This document shows, in pieces, positions 1 through 7,100 of a DNA stretch of 64,000 bases. The first letter of the stretch is position 1, and every line of letters begins with the position of its first letter. A model generated the notes under the pieces. It was not told where the DNA came from and ran no database searches. It saw only the letters and a program-made list of their open reading frames with translations. The DNA is from Leucobacter aridicollis (lineage in GTDB: Bacteria > Actinomycetota > Actinomycetes > Actinomycetales > Microbacteriaceae), in NCBI RefSeq assembly GCF_024399335.1, contig NZ_CP075339.1, positions 2,294,001 to 2,358,000 of the forward strand. The letters run 5' to 3'. Position numbers and translations under genes: made by a program.

Positions 1-780
1 CACGCCCTTGCCGTTGCGGCCCGTACCGATCAGGATCAGCAGAACATGCAGCAGCACCGCGCCCCACAGCGAGAGGCCCACGGCCTGCTGGAGGTAACGG
101 AGCACCTCGGCGTCAGGCAGCACGGTCGCGAGGAACTCGTCCCACAGAACGGACTGCGCCGGGGCCTGCGGGTCGTAGTCGCCGACGGTGACCTTGGTGA
201 GCATGTCGTGCGGATCGTGAGGATGCCGCATGCCGGTATTCAGATCGAGGGTCCCGCTCGGCATGTTGAGCAGGTGCGGCTTGGCGTCGAAGTCGCTCAC
301 CTGTGCGGCGATGCCCGAAAGCCTCCCCGCGATCTTCAGGATCGAGTCGAGACCGCTGCTCGTCTGCGCGTTCGCAGCCATACCGGTCTTCGCTTCTGCA
401 GCCTTCCTCTCGTCCGACTTATCCAACGCAGCGGCAGCCTCAGCCACACCCTCCGCCTTGAGCGCCCGGAGCGTATCCAGGAGCAGACGGGTGACCACGG
501 CCTCGTTCTCGTCCGCCTTGTACCGCGTGCCGTCGAAGACGAACCACTTGAGACCGGCCGTGTACTTCACCCGGTGCCCATGATCGGCCGCGAAATGGTA
601 CGCGAGCTTGGCCTGATTGTCGGAGGCGTCAGCCAGCGCGAGATTCAGCTTGCGCTGGATAACATCGACATGCGACAGCTGCGCAGCAGCGTCGAGACTG
701 GTAGACTTGTGCGTAGCGTCAGCAGCTACTTCGACGGCCTCGGTGTTACCAGTACCGGGGCTGTTCTCGTTCTGGTGCAT
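1..780 (-). CDS. P4-family phage/plasmid primase, partial (C-terminus beyond window)
   Basis: Reading the minus strand from the ATG at 780 gives 260 codons open to the window edge. The last residues (LLILIGTGRNGKGV) are the Walker A loop of the D5/P4 superfamily 3 helicase. Before it, about residues 170-235 carry the family's D5-N signature (LNMPSGTLDLNTG, then a dozen residues on a TVGDYDP stretch), which in this family precedes the helicase. The product would prime or unwind DNA for replication of an integrated or plasmid-like element. The start lies 4 bases after the stop of the HTH gene at 785, so the two are probably co-transcribed downstream of the integrase. The helicase core and any C-terminal domain lie outside the window. 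Family assignment is firm; the exact role in the element is inferred. Confidence 0.85.
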   Translation of the reverse strand, partial: MHQNENSPGTGNTEAVEVAADATHKSTSLDAAAQLSHVDVIQRKLNLALADASDNQAKLAYHFAADHGHRVKYTAGLKWFVFDGTRYKADENEAVVTRLLLDTLRALKAEGVAEAAAALDKSDERKAAEAKTGMAANAQTSSGLDSILKIAGRLSGIAAQVSDFDAKPHLLNMPSGTLDLNTGMRHPHDPHDMLTKVTVGDYDPQAPAQSVLWDEFLATVLPDAEVLRYLQQAVGLSLWGAVLLHVLLILIGTGRNGKGV

Positions 781-784
781 GGTC

Positions 785-1087
785 TCACGCACCCCCGTTC
801 GAGGCCGCGACCCGCTCTTCGAGCCAGGCGTCGAGATCCTTGACGAGGTAGTAGACGCGCGAGTTCAGACCACCCGCACGGAAGAAGCGAGGGCCACGGC
901 CCTGAGCGCGCATATTCGCGAGCGTGCGGTTGTTCAGACCGACGTACTGAGCAGCGTTCGGCGACGAGAGCGCGCCAGGCGTGAGCTCGATCACAGGCGG
1001 GGCCTCGACGACGAGACTCTCAGCCTTCGAGACGCGGCCGGTGCGGGGGTTTGCGGGGGGCTTCTTGGTCTTGCTGATGGCGGCCAT
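785..1087 (-). CDS. Small helix-turn-helix protein (excisionase/MerR-like HTH)
   Basis: This is a 100-residue protein. The ATG at 1087 is chosen over an upstream TTG at 1105 because an AGAGGAG ribosome-binding site sits 7 bases before it. The N-terminal third is basic and Ala/Pro-rich. The C-terminal half (about residues 45-95: SSPNAAQYVGLNNRTLANMR, then a GRGPRFF stretch and a VYYLVKDLDAWLEERV helix) has the layout of the HTH_17/excisionase family, with a recognition helix, a wing containing GPRFF, and a final helix starting with a DLDAWL motif. Such proteins next to an integrase usually act as recombination directionality factors or control element replication genes. It sits between integrase and primase on the same strand. 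Which of the two roles applies cannot be told from sequence. Confidence 0.75.
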   Translation of the reverse strand: MAAISKTKKPPANPRTGRVSKAESLVVEAPPVIELTPGALSSPNAAQYVGLNNRTLANMRAQGRGPRFFRAGGLNSRVYYLVKDLDAWLEERVAASNGGA

Positions 1088-1122
1088 AAGGCACACTCCT
1101 CTCAAAGAGGAGTGCTCGGGGG

Positions 1123-1158
1123 TTTACCTCCCCCTAGTACCTTTACCTCCGAAGAGGT
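1123..1158. promoter_or_regulatory. Short direct and inverted repeats upstream of the HTH/primase genes
   Basis: The 9-mer TTTACCTCC occurs at 1123-1131 and again at 1142-1150, 19 bases apart (about two helical turns). The second copy overlaps a small inverted repeat, ACCTC-CGAA-GAGGT (1145-1158). The position just upstream of the HTH gene suggests an operator for that operon, possibly bound by the HTH protein itself. The function is inferred from position only. I see no gene in the rest of the 1088-1296 gap. Confidence 0.35.
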
Positions 1159-1296
1159 GGCCCAGGCTCGTCCTGGTGCCGGTCCGTCATCTGTCGTGCA
1201 ACCACACTCGTGTTCATTTGTCTTGTAGCTCGGGAGTTCCTTTCGGATCGCCTAAGCTGCTGCGATCCTAGCAAGTGATGCAAGCATCACGCAACT

Positions 1297-2607
1297 TCAA
1301 GCCTGCGCGAGGCGCTGAATCGCCGCCTCGGCAACGGAAAGTGGCATGGCCGTATCTGTGTAGTGCGACCGGTTCACGTCGGCCGTGTGGCCGAACTGCG
1401 CTTCGAGCATCACATCCGGCACGGTGCCCTTGAGCAGCGTGTTCAGGGTCGCGCGCCAGATGTGGGAGCGCTCCTTCTCGAACGCGGCGATCTTCAGGTC
1501 CTCCGCAAGCTCCAGATAGAGGGACCGGTTCACTGACGTGAGGTTCGACAGGTCCCAGACGGCGCTCTCCGCGTACGGAGAGCCCACCAGCGGGTCAGAG
1601 CCTACCCCGGGCTGCGAAAGGCGCTCACGCACGCGCACAGCGATGTCCTCGTTCAGCACGTACGCGACGCGCGGGGTGCCACCCTTGGCGATCTCCTTCA
1701 CGACGTTGACCCGCAGGCCGTCGGCGTCATCGAGCATCAGGTCCCGCCACACCTGCCGCGCCTCATTGACGCGCAACCCGGTGGCGGCCTGCAGCAGGGT
1801 CAGGTCAATAGCGTTGCGGCGCTGAGCGATCCGGTCAGCCAAAGTCCAGCGACCGCGCTTCGGCTTCTCAACACCCTCGGCAGGGTCGATCGCCAGCAGA
1901 TGCTCCACCACGCGTCGGTAGTCCGCCTCTGAGAGAGCCACGCCGCCCGTGCGCCCGTCGTGCGGGCGCGCATTGGCCTTCAGATCGAGCCTCTCGCCAC
2001 GGATAGGGTTCCCCTGGATCAGGTTCCGGCGCTTCAGTGCTTTCATCACATAGCCGCTCAGCACCGTGCGCGACTGGCGGGCAATCTCCGCGCCGTGCAG
2101 CTCGGCGATCTCCAGTAGGCAGTCCTCCAGGACGTCGTACTTCACCGCAGCAGCGATCGTGCGACGACCGAGCGCCCGCGCATGTCCATGCCGTTCGCAG
2201 TCGCCGATCAGCAGCCGCAGCGCGCCGCGGTACTGATCCTTCGTGCGAGCAGCCACGCCAGCCTTGTCAATGTCGGCCGTCACCACTTCCCGAGCAAACT
2301 CCCCGAGGGAGGAGCTCGGCTTCCAATCGGCCTTCTTCCCACCAGAGCGCAGCATCTCTTCTGCCGTGGACTTGGCTTTGGCCTTCACCTCGGCGTTCGA
2401 CGAGCCCTTCGGCATCTGCGTGCGCCTCGCCACGGGCTCCGCGTCGCCGTGGAGGCGGATGCGCCAATCGAGGAGCTTCTTGTCGCCGACGACGCGCACG
2501 TTCGCGCGGTCGATGCTGTGCTCGCCCTCGGCGAGGCGGCTCTTCGCCGCGGGGGCCTTCTTCGCCGACTTCGCGGGCATCTTCACTACTGCGGTTGCTG
2601 TGCTCAT
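1297..2607 (-). CDS. int: Tyrosine-type site-specific integrase
   Basis: 436 residues starting with MSTATAVVKMPAKSAKKAPA. The first 70 residues are Lys/Ala-rich, followed by an arm-binding-like region. A SAM-like core-binding domain lies at about 100-200 and the catalytic domain at about 220-430. The catalytic set is visible: Arg in TGLRVNEARQVWR, Lys in the VVKEIAKGG hairpin, HIWR (His-x-x-Arg), GHT, and the nucleophile Tyr in NRSHYTD. It catalyses integration and excision of the element between att sites. It is read away from the tRNA fragment at 2771-2808, and the repeats just upstream of its start (2614-2690) are candidate arm-type sites or autoregulatory operators. The family call is secure. 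Confidence 0.93.
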   Translation of the reverse strand: MSTATAVVKMPAKSAKKAPAAKSRLAEGEHSIDRANVRVVGDKKLLDWRIRLHGDAEPVARRTQMPKGSSNAEVKAKAKSTAEEMLRSGGKKADWKPSSSLGEFAREVVTADIDKAGVAARTKDQYRGALRLLIGDCERHGHARALGRRTIAAAVKYDVLEDCLLEIAELHGAEIARQSRTVLSGYVMKALKRRNLIQGNPIRGERLDLKANARPHDGRTGGVALSEADYRRVVEHLLAIDPAEGVEKPKRGRWTLADRIAQRRNAIDLTLLQAATGLRVNEARQVWRDLMLDDADGLRVNVVKEIAKGGTPRVAYVLNEDIAVRVRERLSQPGVGSDPLVGSPYAESAVWDLSNLTSVNRSLYLELAEDLKIAAFEKERSHIWRATLNTLLKGTVPDVMLEAQFGHTADVNRSHYTDTAMPLSVAEAAIQRLAQA

Positions 2608-2613
2608 GCCTTC

Positions 2614-2690
2614 TAGCGTAGTCGGAAACTACGCTAAACACTACGCTAAAGAATCCGTGATACTGCGGGTGGACTGAATGATACTGCGGG
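2614..2690. repeat. Candidate integrase arm-type / regulatory repeats
   Basis: Two sets of short repeats lie between the integrase start and the tRNA fragment. ACTACGCTAAA occurs at 2628-2638 and 2640-2650, and its 9-base core is inverted at 2614-2622 (TAGCGTAGT). TGATACTGCGGG occurs twice, at 2658-2669 and 2679-2690, 21 bases apart. Paired direct repeats beside an att core are the usual layout of tyrosine-integrase arm sites. They also overlap the integrase promoter region, so repression is possible. Confidence 0.5.
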
Positions 2691-2770
2691 ACACTTTACG
2701 TAGATAACGCCTGGTCAGAGTTATATTTTTCAACAGTCGCCGCAAGGTGTCAAATATGAACATTTACTAC

Positions 2771-2808
2771 CCCGGAGGTCGTAGGTTCAAATCCTGCCCC
2801 CGCAACCA
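2771..2808 (+). other. 3' tRNA fragment (initiator-Met-like): element attachment site
   Basis: From 2771 the sequence matches a tRNA 3' half: 3' side of the anticodon stem, a short variable loop (AGGTC), a T-arm with stem GTAGG/CCTGC around TTCAAAT, then acceptor strand CCCCGCA, A73 and encoded CCA ending at 2808. The acceptor and T-loop best fit initiator tRNA-fMet. No matching 5' half (CGCGGGG...) lies upstream; instead the AT-richer element DNA begins. This is what remains at one end when an element integrates into a tRNA 3' end; the intact tRNA should lie at the other end, left of the window. The tRNA identity is less certain than the att interpretation. Confidence 0.72.
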
Positions 2809-2825
2809 AGAGTCGCACTGCGGCA

Positions 2826-2858
2826 CAGAACCCCCTGATCGTTGATCAGGGGGTTCTG
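2826..2858 (+). terminator. Strong hairpin downstream of the tRNA fragment
   Basis: Perfect 15-bp inverted repeat (2826-2840 with 2844-2858, loop GTT). It was probably the terminator of the tRNA gene before integration separated the fragment from its promoter. It could also help terminate the minus-strand DUF5701 gene ending at 2886. Confidence 0.7.
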
Positions 2859-2885
2859 ACGTTTCTGCTCGTATGCCTGCGATTG

Positions 2886-3542
2886 TTAGCGCGCGGCTGC
2901 GTCAGACGATGCGACGCCCAACCAGGTGTGACGGTTCCCCGCCCAACACCACCCAACCTTGGGTGCTCCGCGTCGCTCGCGTCCGTCGCGGCCGGTGCCG
3001 CCACTGATCCAGATCGCCGGGGTGCGCGCGTCGAGCCCCTTGCCGCGCCGCTTTCGCGAGCCAACGGTCATGAAGCATGCGCCGGGTTCGAGGGCGTCTG
3101 GCTGCTGCAGGAGCCAGGAGATTCCCTCGTTCACTGTCAATGGCCGCCTGCCCCGCCGCACAATTTCTGGGAGCGCCTCGTCTGGGCTCCAGTTCGAGTA
3201 CTCATCGCCGCGCTCGACACCCGTGATGTCGTAGAGCTGGCGCTCGCGCACCCGCGCCGCCGGGATGGACTCGAAGGCGTCGAGGTCTGTCATGTCTTCG
3301 ACGACAAAGCCTGGCTTATCGACGCGGCGGAGCAACGGTGCGAGCCGTGACGCGGGAACAAGCCCGGGTGCGACAACGAGCAGGGCGCCGGGCGCCGTCT
3401 GCAGGTCGCCTGCCAGGGCGCGGAAGTCTCCCACAGAGAGTCCTGCGAGGGCGTGCACGCCGAGCTCGACGAGCCTGTCGAGCTGCGAGGTGATTGATGG
3501 AAGCTGGGCGTCGAGAAGCTGGGGAATACTGGCGCCTTTCAA
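2886..3542 (-). CDS. DUF5701 family protein
   Basis: 218 residues with no signal peptide or membrane segment. An N-terminal helical part is followed by a segment with VVEDMTDLDAF and a YDITGVERGDEYSNW stretch, and a C-terminal block with ARTPAIWISGGTG, then APKVGWCWAGNRHTWLGVAS. That C-terminal Trp/Cys-rich block is what I recognise from the actinobacterial DUF5701 family, whose function is unknown. It is the first chromosomal gene beyond the integrated element. The ATG start at 3542 is directly preceded by the terminator of the TSUP gene, so it is probably transcribed on its own. Confidence 0.65.
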   Translation of the reverse strand: MKGASIPQLLDAQLPSITSQLDRLVELGVHALAGLSVGDFRALAGDLQTAPGALLVVAPGLVPASRLAPLLRRVDKPGFVVEDMTDLDAFESIPAARVRERQLYDITGVERGDEYSNWSPDEALPEIVRRGRRPLTVNEGISWLLQQPDALEPGACFMTVGSRKRRGKGLDARTPAIWISGGTGRDGRERRGAPKVGWCWAGNRHTWLGVASSDAAAR

Positions 3543-3550
3543 TCGGAAAC

Positions 3551-3581
3551 GAGGGCACCGGGCGAAACGCCCTGTGCCCTC
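3551..3581 (-). terminator. Terminator after the TSUP gene
   Basis: GAGGGCAC-C-GGGCG / CGCCC-T-GTGCCCTC hairpin with one C/T mismatch and an AAA loop. It lies 50 bases past the stop of the minus-strand TSUP gene and just before the DUF5701 start, separating the two units. Confidence 0.65.
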
Positions 3582-3632
3582 GCACTATTCCCTGCGCCAG
3601 TTCCCGGCGATACGGCGCGCGTCGCGCCGCCC

Positions 3633-4424
3633 CTACTTCTTTCCGGCGCGAAGCGTCTTGTAGAGCATCTGTCCGAGCACGAACGCGAGCAGCAGCGAGA
3701 ACGCGACGTTCGACGCGAACGGCGTGATCTTCGTCGCAAAGACCGACCCGAGCGGCGACAGCACACTCGCAGCAATGCCGAGCACGAGGGCGCTGCGCAG
3801 GTCGACGTTGTTGCGCTTGAAGTTGCCGATGGTGCCCGAGATTGATCCGGGAATGAGCATGAAGAGCGAGGTGCCCTTCGCGACGAGGTCGTTCGAGCCG
3901 AAGAAGAACATGAGCGCGGGAACGACGATCACGCCGCCGCCGACGCCGAGGAGGCCCGACAGCACGCCCGTCACGAGGCCCAGCCCGACCAGCCCGGCGC
4001 CGACGAGCACGGTGATGTCGATCTCCGCTTCGCGCTGCGGAACCACGAACCACAGGCTCACGACGACGGCGAGCAGGAACACCATGAAGAGCCACCGGAG
4101 GAAGCCCGTGGGCACCTTCGCGAGGAGGTAACTGCCGATCTGCGCGCCGACGATGATGCCCACGGCGAGCAGGATCGCGGCGATCCAGTCGACGTTGCCC
4201 TGCACCGCGTAGCCGATACCACCAACCACTGCCGCCGGGAGGATCGCCGCCACCGACGTTCCTGCCGCAAGCCGCTGCTGGTAGCCCAGGAAGATCGTCA
4301 GGAGTGGCACGAGCACGACTCCGCCGCCGATGCCGAAGAGGCCGGAGAGGATGCCGGTGATCGCGCCGAACATAGCAAGCAGCAGGATCGAGGGGCGGGG
4401 GGTATCAAAGTCGGTCGAAGTCAT
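3633..4424 (-). CDS. TSUP (TauE/SafE) family anion exporter
   Basis: 263 residues with about eight hydrophobic helices in two repeated halves. Each half has the family's glycine-rich loop (LSGLFGIGGGVVLVPLL near residue 25 and LSGLLGVGGGVIVVPALMFF near 170). TSUP proteins move sulfite, sulfonates or related sulfur anions across the membrane. The gene follows ggt by 71 bases on the same strand, so GntR regulator, ggt and exporter probably form one operon. This suggests export of a sulfur by-product (for example sulfite from cysteine breakdown) when gamma-glutamyl thiol peptides are used. The substrate is inferred from context; other small anions are possible. Confidence 0.82.
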   Translation of the reverse strand: MTSTDFDTPRPSILLLAMFGAITGILSGLFGIGGGVVLVPLLTIFLGYQQRLAAGTSVAAILPAAVVGGIGYAVQGNVDWIAAILLAVGIIVGAQIGSYLLAKVPTGFLRWLFMVFLLAVVVSLWFVVPQREAEIDITVLVGAGLVGLGLVTGVLSGLLGVGGGVIVVPALMFFFGSNDLVAKGTSLFMLIPGSISGTIGNFKRNNVDLRSALVLGIAASVLSPLGSVFATKITPFASNVAFSLLLAFVLGQMLYKTLRAGKK

Positions 4425-4495
4425 CGGAGCCTTTCAATGCGTAAATCAAGCGCGGCTGTCGCGGGGGCGGGCGGGGATCCTCGGATCCGGATCAG

Positions 4496-6046
4496 CTACC
4501 CCGCGCCCAGAACGACGATTGCGGAGCCGTCCGAGCGGGGGTCGCTCGCGGCCGTATAGGTGGGCTCCCCCGAGGTGCCTGGATCGATGCGCACGACGTT
4601 GGAGTGGCCGAGCGATTCGTCGCGCGACGGTACAGTGACGAGCGCGAAGCCCGCTGCCTCGATCGCCTCCTTCGCGACGTCGGATACGTCCGCCTCAACA
4701 ACGACGCTCACCTGCGTGTCGCCGGTGATCTCTTCGACCATCCAGCGAGGCGCGTGGGTCGCGCTCGCGGGGTCCTCCCCCGCGAGCATCCGCTGCAGCA
4801 GGTGGGTGTGAACCTGGGGCTGCGCGGCGCCGCCCATGGTCGCGGGCACGTAGCGAAGCTCGTCGCCATCGAGCACCATCACGGGCATGAGTGTGTGCCG
4901 CGGGCGTTTTCCCGGCGCAAACGCGTTCGGCGATTCAGGATCGAGCGAGAACGAGGTGCCGCGGTTCTGAAAGATGATGCCGCTGTCTGGCTCGAGAATG
5001 TATGAGCCGAAGTCCCAGTACACCGAGTTGATGAACGACACGGCCCAGCCGTCCGCGCTCACCGCAGAAAACCCGACGGTGTCTCCGCTCGCCTTCGCGT
5101 CGCCACGGATCGGGCGCTCCGGTGCGGTAGCGGCCACGAGCTGAGCTCCCGTAGCACCGTCGAACGTCGGGTCTGACAGCAGCTGGGTGCGCACGAGGTT
5201 GCTCTCGTAGAACGCGCGGGCGAGCTCGCCGGCGCCGGCGCCGAGCGGGTCCTCGATACCTGCGGTGATCGCGTTGAGCGCGCGGAGAAACATGAACCCC
5301 GAGGTGTTCGGTGGGCCCGTCAGTACCCGCATGCCACGGAAGTCAGTTTCGATCGGGGTGTCCCAGAATGGGCGATACGCAGCCGTATCTTCCAGGGTGA
5401 TCTTCGAGCCACGCCGCGCGAGCCCGGCAATCCAGGTGCGGGCGAGTTCGCCCGAGTAGAAGGCCTCTGGCCCTTCGCTCGCAAGCTGCTCGAGCGAGGC
5501 AGCGAGGGCTGGCTGCACGACAGTGTCCCCCTCCGCGAGCGGCGTGCCGTCTGGGTAGAAGATAGCGCTCGCCCCGGGATCCTTCGAGAACTCTGGCTGC
5601 GCGGCGCGCAACTCACGGGCGACTGACCGCGAGTTTGGGAACCCGTCGCGCGCGAAGCCGATTGCGGGGGCAAGGTGATCGGCCCAAGCGCGGGTCGCGC
5701 CGAGCTCGTGCAGCGCCTCCCATCCGCGAATACCGCCAGGCACCGTGATGGTGTCAACGCCGCGCAGCGGGAGGGCTTCGCCGTGTGCGTCTCGCAGCGC
5801 TTCAAGCGTCTGGCCGGACGGCGCCGTACCCGTGGCGTTCAGAAACCTGATCTCGCCGTCAGGGCTCCTGACAATAGCGACGAGGTCGCCGCCAAGAGCG
5901 ACGTTGTTCGGGTAGACGACGCAGAGCGTCGCAGCTGCGGTGATCGCTGCGTCGATCGCGTTGCCCCCAGCGCGAAGCACTTCCGCACCTGCTTCGGTCG
6001 CCAAGTGGTGTGATGTCGAGATTGCGCCAAGCTGTGCTGCGGTCAT
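4496..6046 (-). CDS. ggt: Gamma-glutamyltransferase family protein
   Basis: 516 residues. The N-terminal half starts with ISTSHHLATEAGAEVLRAGG and ALGGDLVAIVRSPDG, typical of the large subunit. The autocleavage/nucleophile Thr is expected in the segment SGDTVGFSAVSADGWAVSF, followed by NSVYWDFGSYI and a FQNRGTSFSLDP stretch. The C-terminal half carries RHTLMPVMVLDGDELRYVPATMGGAAQPQ. The family cleaves gamma-glutamyl bonds (glutathione and gamma-glutamyl peptides) and self-processes into two subunits. There is no signal peptide, so it probably works in the cytoplasm on imported peptides, unlike the periplasmic E. coli enzyme. The start overlaps the regulator's stop (ATGA), indicating translational coupling. 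Confidence 0.9.
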   Translation of the reverse strand: MTAAQLGAISTSHHLATEAGAEVLRAGGNAIDAAITAAATLCVVYPNNVALGGDLVAIVRSPDGEIRFLNATGTAPSGQTLEALRDAHGEALPLRGVDTITVPGGIRGWEALHELGATRAWADHLAPAIGFARDGFPNSRSVARELRAAQPEFSKDPGASAIFYPDGTPLAEGDTVVQPALAASLEQLASEGPEAFYSGELARTWIAGLARRGSKITLEDTAAYRPFWDTPIETDFRGMRVLTGPPNTSGFMFLRALNAITAGIEDPLGAGAGELARAFYESNLVRTQLLSDPTFDGATGAQLVAATAPERPIRGDAKASGDTVGFSAVSADGWAVSFINSVYWDFGSYILEPDSGIIFQNRGTSFSLDPESPNAFAPGKRPRHTLMPVMVLDGDELRYVPATMGGAAQPQVHTHLLQRMLAGEDPASATHAPRWMVEEITGDTQVSVVVEADVSDVAKEAIEAAGFALVTVPSRDESLGHSNVVRIDPGTSGEPTYTAASDPRSDGSAIVVLGAG

Positions 6047-6819
6047 GCGCGTGGCCCCCTATCTTGCGTGTCGTCGGTATCGGGTGCGGCGGAGATTCGT
6101 TGCGACCTGTCCTCGCCCTCGCCTGCGAGCGCGATCTGCTCGGCGATGTCGAGCACGTGGGCGCGGGCCTCTGCCTCCGCGAGGTCACCGTCCCCTGCGG
6201 CAATGGCTTCGAAGATGCGTCGGTGCGCCGCGCTCGACACCTGGCGTCTCGCCCGGGTTTGATAGCGGGTGCCACGGCTCGGTGCAATCTGCTGCGCGAT
6301 CTGCTCGTTGATGAGTTCCAGCAGCGGGTTGTGTGTGTACTGCGCGATCGACTGGTGGAAGGCGCGGTCAAGCTCCGCATACCTGTCTTTCGCGGTGTCG
6401 CTCTCCATCGCTTCGACAAGCTCGCGAAGCTGCGCAATGTCGCGCGGCCTTGCCCGACCCGCCGTGATGCGGGCGATCGGGGGCTCAACGATCGCGCGAA
6501 GCTCCATGATGTCACGCATCTCGGCGGCTGCGGCGTTCACCGCTTCGCCCATCTGGTCAACGATACCCGAGCGCTCCCCCGGGCTGAGCACGACTGTGCC
6601 CCGACCGGGCTTGCGGTCGATGAGGCCTCGATTCTCGAGCTCGCGAAGTGCTTCTCGGATCGAGACGCGTGATACCCCGAGGTGCTCCGCGAGGGCGCGC
6701 TCCGGCGGCAATCGGTCCCCCGGCGCAAGCTCACCGTCGAGAATGAGTCGTTCGAGGTCGACTGAGAGGCGGTCCGGCAGCGACAGCGTCGTCGCGGGCT
6801 TCAGGGAGGTCCAATCCAT
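6043..6819 (-). CDS. FadR-type GntR transcriptional regulator (FCD domain)
   Basis: 258 residues from the ATG at 6819, chosen because AAAGGAG lies 6 bases upstream; a start at 6840 would add 7 residues without a good site. A winged HTH occupies about residues 15-80 (SVDLERLILDGELAPGDRLP, then an ERALAEHLGVSRVSIREALR helix and GRGTVV wing). The FCD ligand domain follows, with its metal-binding layout visible (DRAFHQSIA and the later SSAAHRRIFEAI). It is translationally coupled to ggt. A perfect palindrome at 6972-6986 in the divergent gap is the likely operator, giving control of ggt/TSUP and of the peptide transporter. The ligand is unknown; a gamma-glutamyl amino acid or amino acid is plausible. 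Confidence 0.9.
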   Translation of the reverse strand: MDWTSLKPATTLSLPDRLSVDLERLILDGELAPGDRLPPERALAEHLGVSRVSIREALRELENRGLIDRKPGRGTVVLSPGERSGIVDQMGEAVNAAAAEMRDIMELRAIVEPPIARITAGRARPRDIAQLRELVEAMESDTAKDRYAELDRAFHQSIAQYTHNPLLELINEQIAQQIAPSRGTRYQTRARRQVSSAAHRRIFEAIAAGDGDLAEAEARAHVLDIAEQIALAGEGEDRSQRISAAPDTDDTQDRGPRA

Positions 6820-6971
6820 CGCCACTCCTTTCGTGCGCATGGGTGATGTTCGGGGTCGGTTCGTGTGCCTTGCGTGGTTCTGGCCCCCTCGAAACTACCG
6901 CGATCCTGCGGCGCTCCGGCGCAATTGACGGAGCGGTTCGAAGCAGGGTATATTTGCGTCTCGTTCGAGAA

Positions 6972-6986
6972 GTTGGTCAGACCAAC
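6972..6986. promoter_or_regulatory. Palindromic operator, likely for the GntR/FadR regulator
   Basis: GTTGGTC-A-GACCAAC is a perfect 7-1-7 palindrome. FadR-subfamily GntR proteins typically bind TGGTC-N-GACCA-like sites. It lies in the 281-bp gap between the divergent regulator (start 6819) and POT transporter (start 7101). The rest of the gap holds no gene. Confidence 0.7.
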
Positions 6987-7100
6987 AGTTCATTAACCAT
7001 ACACCGAACGCCACATCAATCGATACCCGCAGAGCCGGATCTCCGCACCACAAGCGCGACCCAGGCGAGGCATCTGCCCGTATGCCCTCATGGAGAATCA

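Noticed and set aside
46..843. Plus-strand open frame of 265 codons
   Set aside because: It is antisense to the P4-type primase, which has clear D5-N and Walker A motifs; the plus-strand translation is Arg/Leu/His-rich without family features.
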